Positions 9,215 to 17,917 of a DNA stretch of 24,564 nucleotides are shown piece after piece (position 1 is the stretch's first letter; each line of letters opens with the position of its first letter). The translations under genes were made by a program, and so were the position numbers. This DNA is from Dimorphilus gyrociliatus (taxonomy: Eukaryota > Annelida > Polychaeta > Dinophilidae): the NCBI GenBank assembly GCA_904063045.1, contig CAJFCJ010000163.1:1-24564 (forward strand), read 5' to 3'. Under the pieces are notes generated by a model. It had not been told where the DNA came from. It saw only the letters and a program-made list of their open reading frames with translations, and did not search any database.

Positions 9215-9507
9215 TTATCTTAATTAACAATTCCACGCCTACCAATATAACGACTACAGGCCTATGCAATGGCAGCGAACAGAAATATGTTTCTAGAGTT
9301 GTTGAAGATAATTCTAGTGAATTTGAAATGGACAATATTTTCTATATCCAAAGTAAATATGGGCGTTTTAAAACACAGAAGATAAGATAAATTAAAACTT
9401 CCCTAAACACTTACTTTATTTCATTGTTTTTAGCTCATCTCTTCCTAAATTGTTCTACTTTCCCAAAAATTAAAAAAACCTTCTGCCAAGATATAAAAGG
9501 CCAATGA
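9215..9507 (+). CDS. Last two exons of an unrecognised secreted-type gene (candidate)
   Basis: An open stretch begins after a good acceptor (TCAATTCTTTAG, to 9214) and reads NNSTPTNITTTGLCNGSEQ, then KYVSRVVEDNSSEFEMDN. A donor GTAAAT after 9351 and an acceptor ending TGTTTTTAG (about 9433) join in phase to THLFLNCSTFPKIKKTF and CQDIKGQ, ending at TGA 9505-9507. An AATAAA follows seven bases later (9514-9519), matching the tight 3' ends seen elsewhere. N-glycosylation sequons and cysteines suggest an extracellular protein. No family is recognised and the upstream exons were not found. The end also overlaps TATAAAAG (9492-9499), which could serve the next gene. Confidence 0.35.
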
Positions 9508-9552
9508 AAATTGAATAAATTATACACTCCGAATAGAGAGAAAACTGGTACA

Positions 9553-10318
9553 ATGACTCTTCAGCTTTTCTGTTTTAGTAAGAAACTAAAAATTGATTTT
9601 GTTTTATTTTTTTAAAAGGAAAAGTTTAAAGTTTGCTTTTGTTTTAGCGTTAATGCTGTTTTATGTCGAATCGTCACAATCGACAGCAACAGCAACACCA
9701 GCAGCATCAGATGTCCACTTTATTACAACATTCAAAATAGCAAACAATAGTTTGGATAAAACGGTTAAAAATTGCGAAAATATAGTTTGGCGATGTAATG
9801 CGAGATTAAGATTCAATTTGGAGAGAATGATGGAAACTGGTTATAATGCTCATACATTTTGCAGTGTATTAAAGGAACAGGTACAGTGTGGACATAGCGC
9901 TATTTCAGATGGTTGTCCTATTATAAATATGGAACAAGCAGAGTCATTTCAACAGTCGCATTGTTCAACAAGTAAGATTGTTTTCGTGACAAAATTGAAC
10001 AAATGATAAATTTTTTATTGTACAGAATGTCAAAATGAACTGCAAAAGTGTGACGGTATGGCAAACTCGTGCAAATTGTTCTTTTGTAGAGTTAGGGGTG
10101 AAGTAGCCTGCGGTGCCTACAACAATCATATAAGAAATGTCGATGGGCATAATAGACGAATTTGTAAGGCAATTAACAAACACTTGAAAACTGCTATTGA
10201 GTTTATTTTCACAGGTGGTGACCCAGAAAACTCGGCATCATCTTTAAAAACTCATTCCTTTATCTTTTTCAATTTCATATTCATATTTCAATTTTTGATT
10301 AAAAATTTCCTTTTGTAA
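9553..10318 (+). CDS. Cysteine-rich, probably GPI-anchored surface protein
   Basis: Three exons: 9553-9577, 9648-9971 and 10026-10318, with introns of 70 and 54 bases that join in phase to a 213-residue protein. The ATG at 9553 with the first splice gives a clean signal peptide (MTLQLFCFTLMLFYVESSQ). The mature part has paired cysteines, for example NCENIVWRC, FCSVLKEQVQC, KCQNELQKCDGM and FFCRVRGEVACG, perhaps two related halves. The C-terminus has a small-residue stretch (DPENSASS) followed by a hydrophobic tail (FIFFNFIFIFQFLI), the layout of a GPI-attachment signal. A TATAAAAG lies at 9492-9499, about 55 bases upstream. No family is recognised; the GPI anchor is inferred. Confidence 0.72.
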
Positions 10319-10599
10319 TTTTCTTTTCAAAAATCGATAAGAAAAGTAAACACTTGTCAACTATTTGAATATTCATTTATCAATTTCCTTTTAGTCATCT
10401 AGACAATTCGCAAACAGAAAAATTCACTTTCTCCTCTTTAATTCTATACTTGACCTCTATTTTCTTCTTCTTCTCTATGCTACTCAATACAGTCTGCAAG
10501 ATTATTCAGTGCTCAATTATCAACTCGACATGCAATGGTGAAGAGTTCAAAGCCTTATTTCAACAAAGGTTTATTTCTTTTTTCAGATGACATTGTCGG
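10319..10599 (+). other. Gap with a possible extra exon (about 10395-10590)
   Basis: After an acceptor-like CAATTTCCTTTTAG the frame stays open to TGA 10588-10590. It reads HLDNSQTEKF, a hydrophobic run (SSLILYLTSIFFFFSMLL), then NTVCKIIQCSIINSTCNGEE. The hydrophobic part resembles the GPI tail of the preceding gene and the last part its cysteine pattern, so this may be an alternative last exon or a relic of a tandem copy. Weak evidence. Confidence 0.25.
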
Positions 10600-10770
10600 A
10601 TGATGGGAGTGGAACGCTATTGATTTACACACTGTATAAATTTGCCTCTAACATCCAATCATCGCTTTGCGGTTGGTGAATTGTCTGATAGCAGGATGTT
10701 ACAAAGTCTAATTGTCAAGTTCCTTGTGTTTAGGAAGACCAATTTTGGAATTATGATTTGGCCCAAATTT
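10600..10770 (+). repeat. Dispersed repeat, copy A
   Basis: It shares blocks such as ACATCCAATCATC, GGTTGGTGAA, GCAGGATGTTACAAAGTC and a closing ATTTGGCC-like segment with copies at 12.7 kb (same strand) and 17.5 kb (opposite strand). No ORF is conserved between copies, so it is probably a short non-autonomous element. Confidence 0.65.
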
Positions 10771-11007
10771 GATCAGCCATTTTAGTAAAACATTTCTTCC
10801 TTATAGTCTAATCAAATTGTAAATGCTGAGGATTGAAAAGTATCTGTTTTTACCAATAAAACAACAAAATCATTGCATTCTGCTTAAAATGTTGAATTGC
10901 ATGAAAAATACAGTTGACAAACATGTAATTATATTCAATCATTTATAATTTTCATAATTTTATAGAATTTACAATTAATTCATAAATACAAAATTTTCTA
11001 TTGATTA

Positions 11008-11016
11008 TCACGTGAC
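11008..11016. promoter_or_regulatory. TCACGTGAC E-box upstream of the SUEL lectin gene
   Basis: It lies about 75 bases before the lectin ATG and just upstream of a TA-rich box, a typical proximal promoter position. Confidence 0.4.
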
Positions 11017-11033
11017 TAAAGAGCAGTCAAGGT

Positions 11034-11051
11034 TATATATATATATATATT
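11034..11051 (+). promoter_or_regulatory. (TA)n stretch, likely TATA region of the lectin gene
   Basis: An uninterrupted TA dinucleotide run ends about 40 bases before the ATG at 11090. It can act as TATA box, and it is also a microsatellite prone to length change. Confidence 0.4.
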
Positions 11052-11089
11052 GTTCTCTCAATCATGGAGTCTATTTTAAGAATTCAATC

Positions 11090-12372
11090 ATGGAAGATGG
11101 CTTTTTGAACATTTCAACGCTTTTAGTTTTTATACTTTTCATTGATTTTCAATGTTATAGTAAGTTTGTTGTATTTTTTTAAAAGAAAAGAATAGGCCTA
11201 ATTAACAATACTATCTTCCTCCTTTTTCAGACACGGTTAAACTTTCGCAGACGGTTTGTGAAAATCGTTCAATAAACATTATTTGTCCTGTTAAGCAGGT
11301 AATCTCCATAAATAACGTAATTTATGGAAGACAAAAAGGAGATTTGAAGACGTGTCATAGGCATTTTTTGAGCAAAAGTCCAATTTATGAAAGAATATTG
11401 GGAAATGTTTGCAGAGCAAAGAATGGAGATGAAATAGTAAGTAACAACTGCAATGGCAAAAGATTTTGTTTAGTTAAAGCTAAGAATAAAGTATTTGGGG
11501 ATCCATGCATTGGAATTCATAAATATTTAACAATAAACTATGAATGTATTCGAGGTAAACAATGCAATTTTTTCCAACTATAAACTCAAACATTTCATTT
11601 TTTAGACGCAAATAGAAAAGTTGCATGCGAACATAAAACATTGAATTTGTTGTGTCCATTTGGAAAAGTCATTAAAATAAAATCTGCTTTCTATGGAAGA
11701 CAAAAGAAAGATTTTACGATTTGCAAATTCAAGAATTTTTCGAAAGTAAAAAAGAGAATTAATGAGAAAAGTTGCAATTCTTCTAAATCATATTTGAAAG
11801 TATCTCAGTTGTGTAACAAGAGACAAAGTTGTAGTGTTAGGGCAAAAAATTCCGTCTTTGGAGATCCTTGTGTTGGAATTTTTAAATATTTACAAGTTGA
11901 GTATGTTTGTGAACTTCCAGTACCAATAACAACAACAACAACAACAACTATGATACCAACTTCTATCCCACAAAATTATCTTCATTGTAAGTTTCAAATT
12001 TAAAATTTCAACTAATGTTCAACATTTTCTGTTTGCTTTTCAAGATAAAATTCCAATTACTGTTTGTCGACACTTTTTGTTCATTTAAATTGTCCGCTCG
12101 GATCAAAAATTGTTATTAATAATGTTTTCCATGGAAATGAAGACAAGAAGAGGAAAAATGAAGAGGAAAATTGCTCTCATCAATTTTTAAAAGAATTTTA
12201 TTCTAAAAACGATATTCATCTATGCGAATCGATAGATGAAACGAAAATGATAGCTGAAAGATGCAATCAGAGACAAACGTGCGCCATACTAGCAGATCGT
12301 TATTCCACTCAATATTCCTGTTGTAATCATTTCAACTACTTTACAATTATCTATTCCTGTTTCAAAATTTAA
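11090..12372 (+). CDS. Secreted lectin with three SUEL (galactose/rhamnose-binding) domains
   Basis: Four exons: 11090-11159, 11231-11554, 11606-11986 and 12045-12372; introns of 71, 51 and 58 bases. Exon 1 is a signal peptide (MEDGFLNISTLLVFILFIDF). Domains 1 and 2 carry the SUEL hallmarks VCENRSINIICP ... YGRQ ... FGDPCIGIHKYLTINYEC and VACEHKTLNLLCP ... YGRQ ... FGDPCVGIFKYLQVEYVC. YGR and the DPC loop contact the sugar in characterised rhamnose-binding lectins. A Thr-rich linker encoded by ACA repeats (about 11929-11949) follows. Domain 3 (VCRHF ... HLNCPLGSKIVI) is divergent: YGR is HGN and DPC is missing. Its start needs one extra T in the T5 run at 12074-12078; as it stands the frame hits TAA at 12086. 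A transcript keeping intron 3 would end after domain 2. The ATG at 11064 is out of frame. Role: binding of surface glycans, likely defence or adhesion (inference). Confidence 0.85.
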
Positions 12373-12985
12373 CAATAATAACAGAAAGTAGGTCACTAAC
12401 AAAAAAATAACAATACTGTACTGCTCTTGCTGGCAAAATCTATGCGTTTGCAAGTTATAACAATACTGGTTCTACTCAAACCTTTAAACAAATGTTTAAA
12501 TTAAAACGGTTTATTCGCAATAATAATACTTAAGCAAGTAACGATATGAGAGTTCGATAGCAGAGTAGATAGTTTGTAAAAGCAGGTTGCCAAATTACCA
12601 AACTGTCTTCTAATGTTGAGGAGTAGATGGATGGTTCCAGTGGAGGTTGTTTCCAGATGACTTTCCCAGGTCCTTGGGTCCAGATGGAAGCTGCATGCCA
12701 AATGAGAATAATGAGGATTTATATACTTTGAGGTTTGTCTCTGACATCCAATCATCACTTTACAGTTGCCGAAATGTGTAGTTCATATTTATCTTTAGTA
12801 ACAGGATGTTACAAGGTTCAACATTTAGGAAGGTTAATTGAATTATAACTTGGCCACACTTTAGGCAAGTTAATTAAATTATAACTTGGCCAAACCTTTA
12901 TTGGTAATTAAAGATGAGCCTTCAAGCTGACTAATCAGACTTATGTTTGGCCAATGTTATAGCATTTTCTTGCGTAGGTTTTAAG
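12373..12985 (+). repeat. Gap with dispersed repeat copy B and an internal 36-base duplication
   Basis: The repeat core (about 12700-12895) contains ACATCCAATCATCAC, ATCTTTAGTAACAGGATGTTACAAGG and AATTATAACTTGGCC. Its last part is duplicated head to tail with a period of 36 (12831-12866 and 12867-12902). Upstream sequence from about 12560 is less AT-rich and shares GCAGGTTGCCAAATT with 4.4 kb, so the element may be longer here. No gene is seen. Confidence 0.6.
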
Positions 12986-15900
12986 ATGTACATGTATATG
13001 TTGCATAAAATAATAGAGTTCAAGCATGTAAAATATAACCAAAGTTGTACAATGCATTGACCTATCTAACTGTGGGTTGGGATCAGATATTGGTAATACT
13101 GCTGGTAAAGCAATTGGAAAGCTAAGTGACCTTACTGTGTTACAACTCTCAAATAATCCTCTGGGAACTGAAGTAGGAAAAAATATATTTGAAAATATTA
13201 AAGGAACTTGCACAAAATTAATCCAGATTGCTTTTGACAACTGTGGATTTGGGTCTGAAATTGGCTCAATTGTTGGTGAAGCAATAGGTAAACAAACTCA
13301 ACTATCACTCCTGTATTTGCAACATAATGAAATTGGAACTATAGTCGGAAAGTATATTTTTGAAAATATTAAATTTAACTGCACAAAATTGAGCAAAATT
13401 GCTTTTGACAACTGTGGATTTGATTCTGCAATTGGTCCAATAGTTGGGGAAGCAATAGGTAAACAAACTCAACTAACAGAACTTTTTCTGCAAGATAATA
13501 AATTTGGAACTATAGTTGGAAAGCATATTTTTGAAAATATTAAATTTAACTGTACACATTTGTCAACAATTTGTCTGAATAATTGTGGATTACAATCAGA
13601 AATTGGTCCAATAGTTGGTGAAGTAATTGGTAAGCAAACAGAGCTTACTGGAATATCTTTGACAAAAAATCCAATTGGAACAGAAGTTGGCATTGGAATC
13701 TTTGAAAACATTAAAAGAAATTGCACAAAATTATCAAGTATTTGCTTAAATAACTGTGGAATAGAATCACAAATTGGCCTGGTAATTGGTGAAGCAATAG
13801 GCAAGCAAAAACATCTCACTGCACTGGATCTGTCAAACAATCCACTTGGAACAGAAGTGGGAAAAAATTTAATTGAAAATCTTAAAGCAAATTGCACAAG
13901 ATTATCAGAAATATATCTAAACAACTGTGGATTTGATTCAAATATTGGACCCGCTATTGGTGAAGCAATAGGCAAGCAAAAACAATTAAGTGTCCTTGAC
14001 ATTGGAAACAATGCAGTGGGATCTGTAGTTGGAAGAAATATATTTGAAAACATTAAAGATAATTGTAAGCAAATTAATTAAAATAAATCTAATAAAATGT
14101 GATCTTGAATCAAATATTGGTGAAGCTATTGTTGAAGCAATTGGAAAGCAAAAACAGCTCTCTCAACTGAATCTTTCAGACAATCCACTTGGGACCGAAG
14201 TGGGAAAAAATTTATTTGAAAATATCAAAACAAATTGCACCAGATTATCAGAAATATATCTAAACAACTGTAGATTTGATTCAAATATTGGATGTACTAT
14301 TGCTGAAGCAATAGGTAAACTCAAAGGACTCAAAATATTGACACTTCAAGGTAATTTACTTGGATCAGACATTGGAAAAAATATTTTTGAAAATATTAAA
14401 GCAAATTGTAGACAATTTTTTGGAATTGATTTTGAGAATTGTGGTTTTGACTCAAATGTAGGTTCAGTTGTTGGTGAAGCAATTGGAGAGCAAGAAAGGT
14501 TGTCTAAGTTATATCTAGGTCACAACCATTTTGGCTCAGAAGTTGGAAAACTTATTTTTGAAAATATTGAAAAGAATTGCAGACAATTAACTATTTTGTC
14601 TTTAGCCAATTGTGCATTTGAGCCAAACATTGGTAGCATTATAGGAAAAGCTATTGGGAAGCTTAAAGAACTTATCTACCTGAATCTGAATGATAATCAG
14701 TTTGGATATGAAGCTGGGAAAAGTATTTTTGAAAATATCAAAAATTCTTGTATAAAATTGACACAGTTGGAGCTTGGTAATTGTGGATTTAATTCAGATA
14801 TTGGTTGCGTTATAGGAGAGGCAATTGGAAAACAAACTAAACTCACTACATTGTATCTTCAAAATAATCAACTTGGAACAGAAGTGGGCAGACATATTTT
14901 TGAAAATATAAAGTTGAATTGCACAGAATTAACAACAATTTGTTTTGTTTCATGTGAGTTTGCACCAAATATTGGTTGTGGTATAGGAGATGCAGTTGGG
15001 AAACAAAAGAAACTTACAAGATTGTACCTTTATAATAATATATTGGGATCAGTAGTTGCGATGAGTATTTTTGAAAATATTAAGTTGAATTGCACACAAT
15101 TAACTTTAATTAATCTTTCTTTTTGTGAACTAGAATCAAACATTGGTTTTGTCATTGGAGATGCAATTGGAAAACAAAAAGGACTTAAATGGTTGAATCT
15201 TGAAGGTAATAAATTGGGATCAGAAGTTGGAAAGAGTATCTTTGAAAATATTAAGTTGAATTGCTCAGATTTAAGTGCAATCAGTCTTGCTTCTTGTGAA
15301 CTAGAATCAAACATTGGTTGCGTTATTGGAGATGCAATTGGACGACAAACCAACCTTACCACATTGCATCTGTATAATAATTCACTTGGAACAGAAGTAG
15401 GCAGACATTTTTTTGAAAATATTAAGTTGAATTGCAATGGGTTAACTACAATTAATCTGGCTTCTTGTGCATTTGAATCAAACATTGGCTGTGTCATTGG
15501 AGATGCAATTGGAAAACAAAAAGGACTTAAATGGTTGAATCTTGAAGGTAATAAATTGGGATCAGAAGTTGGAAAGAGTATCTTTGAAAATATTAAGTTG
15601 AATTGCTCAGATTTAAGTACAATCAATCTTGCTTCTTGTGAACTAGAATCAAACATTGGCTGTGTCATTGGAGATGCAATTGGAAAACAAACTGGACTCC
15701 AATGGTTGAAGCTTGAAAATAATAAAATTGGTTCAGAAGTTGGAAAGAGTATATTTGAAAATATTAAGTTGAATTGTAGGTATTTAATAACAATTAGTTT
15801 TGCTTCTTGTGAACTAGAATCAAACATTGGTTGTGTTATTGGAGATGCAATTGGAAAACAGAGAGAACTTACTTATTTGGACATTTCACATAATAATTTG

Positions 15901-16350
15901 GGATCAGAAGTTGGAAGATATATCTTTGAAAATATTAAAGAAAATTGCACTAAATTATCCATATTAAAACTAGAAAACTGTAACTTTAAATCAGATATTG
16001 GTTCTGTTGTTGGTGAGGCAATTGGTAAACAAATAAGTCTAACTGCATTAAGTCTTCAAGATAATCCTCTTGAAACCAAAGTTGGAAAAAGTATCTTTGA
16101 GAATATTAAGATAAACTGCAGGAATTTGTCAAAAATTTTATTAAGGAAATGTAACTTTGATTCAAGCATTAGTTTTCTTGCGCTGGAAGCAAGTCAAAAA
16201 CAGAATATGAATGTAGTTTTATCTCTGGATGACAGCTTAATGAAAAGTATAAATGAAAAGCATACCACTGAAGGCGTATCATCAAAGAAATTGCATTCTA
16301 AAGATAGTTTGAAGAAAAAGAATCGAACAAAAATATGCCTACTGTTGTGA
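12986..16350 (+). CDS. Long RI-type LRR protein with C-terminal CaaX box
   Basis: Ribonuclease-inhibitor-type leucine-rich-repeat protein with nineteen 57-residue units, each two alternating LRRs: LxLxxNxLGTEVGxxIFENI and LxxIxLxNCxFxSNIG followed by a GEAIGKQ-like helix. The C-terminus is Lys/Arg-rich (KKKNRTK) and ends ICLLL, a CaaX box with terminal Leu, as used for geranylgeranylation; it predicts membrane attachment. The frame breaks once at about 14075 (+1; the repeat spacing there is 172 instead of 171). The first unit (CIDLSNCGLGSDIG, about 13053) has no in-frame ATG. A +1 shift near 13055 would link it to an ATG at 12986 and a weak half-repeat (EFKHVKYN). No effector domain (NACHT, TIR, death) is seen, though missing 5' exons are possible. 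The AATAAA is at 16463. Likely a cytoplasmic, membrane-tethered binding scaffold (inference). Confidence 0.8.
13080..16170 (+). repeat. 171-base tandem coding repeat, 19 units
   Basis: The SxIG motif codons recur every 171 bases. From 13080 to 16159 is 3079 bases, which is 18 x 171 plus 1, the extra base being the frame break. Units 13-17 are nearly identical in parts; a block of about 90 bases at 15178 recurs 342 bases later. Confidence 0.9.
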
Positions 16351-16462
16351 TTTTTAAAGATTATATGTACCTCTACAATTTTAGCAGTTGATTATTCAGT
16401 TCTTAAAGTATCAGTTTGTGTGTTCAAACTTGCTTGTTTAGAAGTAGAAACTAATTTTTTTC

Positions 16463-16468
16463 AATAAA
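16463..16468 (+). terminator. AATAAA polyadenylation signal of the LRR gene
   Basis: Canonical hexamer about 113 bases after the stop at 16350. Confidence 0.55.
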
Positions 16469-16469
16469 T

Positions 16470-17917
16470 TTTTTTATGCAAAATACTTGTAATTTTGTTA
16501 AAATTTCTGGATGGACTTGAAGGGATCTATTTGTTTGAACACTTTGGCAAATTGGTGAATGAGAGTGGTTTAGCTACATTTAAAAGAATAGGGGTGAAAT
16601 CATACCCCTTTTAGTGAAACCGTACCCATGAAATTGTAGATATACTGTATATACATATATTACTAAGAAAATGATAATAGACTAAGACATAACTTTGAAA
16701 GATAAAAATATGAAACTTTGTATAAAATTGTTAGCTTTTTTCATTTTTAATATATTTTTATAAATATATATTTTAATTGTTGATTATTATATTCTCACTA
16801 TATTATCATTAGCTCCCAAAATAGAGCAATTTTTTTACCATTCAAATATCTTTTTCCACTCCTTCAGACTTTTTTTCCCATACTCAATCAAGAATGTAAA
16901 AGAATCTTTATAAAGATCTCCACAAAGTATTCAACATATTTAATTGAAGGTACACCAAAACACTAAAAAGATGGCAGTATATCTTGTCAAATAGTTTTAA
17001 ATATATATACGGAATTCTTACTTTTGAGCAAATGTACTCAGGCCTTAATAAGTTACAATTCATCATTTGGAACTTGTGGAGTTTTTGTGTACAGATATCC
17101 ACCAGACTAAAAATTTTAAGAAACTAAAAACTTTTAAATCACTAGTTGAAAAGTTTAAGTGGCTTTTTAAGTAATAATAAAATGAAAGAGATAATCCATT
17201 GTCATAGGTTCTTTTCATTTTCTTTTGTAAAATATGATCTAAATCCTTATAATTTTTCAATAATGTTTAATTATTATTTAAAAGGTAATTTCAATTCTGT
17301 CATATATTCTATTCATTAAATTGGTGTTTTTTATTTTGTATTACTTCAAACAAATTGTTTTCATGTAGAGTCTAAAGTTTTGTGCTGATTTGCATTCATG
17401 TTGCTACAGTATTTAAATTGCAGAATTTGTAAATTGAATGACGCAATTTTTCTTTTGTATCTAGTCCTATTAACATAGGCCTTTAATCTACCTCAGGTAA
17501 TACCATAACACACATCTTTACTTGTAATGTTAGGCCAGATTATAATTCAATAAACTCGCCTAAATGCTGGACTTTTTAACATCCTGTTACTAAAGATAAA
17601 CCTGAACTGGACAGTTCACCAACTATAAAGTGATGATTGAATGTCAAAAGTATATTAACCCGCATTGCTTCATTCCAATCATTTTTATCTTCTTACAAAG
17701 CCATTCATAAAAATCATTTAATCAAATTCCAAGGCTAAAAATTAAATTTCAATTTTATTTGACATTTCTAGAAAGTAGTATTTAGAAAAATGTTCAAGAT
17801 CCTTATTGGCCTCTGCTGGGAAAAAGTACTTAGTGAGGTTCGCATTTTTATAAACACCATTTGAATGGAAACCAGCACAAGGAACTATTGATTGATTCAA
17901 GTTGAAAAATATATAAG
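16470..17917. repeat. Gap with dispersed repeat copy C (about 17524-17660, minus)
   Basis: Copy C in reverse complement reads TTCAATCATCACTTTATAG, TTGGTGAACTG, TTTATCTTTAGTAACAGGAT and GAATTATAATCTGGCC, matching copies A and B. The rest is AT-rich, with AGGCCT at 17040 and 17476 and a small inverted repeat AGGGGT/ACCCCT near 16590-16608. No gene was found. Confidence 0.55.

Noticed and set aside
12501-12758. 85-codon minus-strand ORF in the gap before the LRR gene
   Set aside because: Lies within dispersed repeat copy B; not conserved in the other copies.
14029-14110. Stop-codon-dependent +1 frameshifting (Euplotes style) at the TAA in the LRR gene
   Set aside because: Shifting at the stop would also keep repeat length, but in the C1q-like gene the third shift must lie before its stop to give the conserved strand, and most genes here are unshifted animal genes.
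15030-15827. 265-codon minus-strand ORF across the LRR array (and a similar one at 13469-14053)
   Set aside because: Antisense shadows of the 171-base coding repeat; periodic composition keeps them open.
16589-16608. Small inverted repeat AGGGGT/ACCCCT as a terminator-like hairpin
   Set aside because: Too short and far from the gene end; the AATAAA at 16463 already explains the 3' end.
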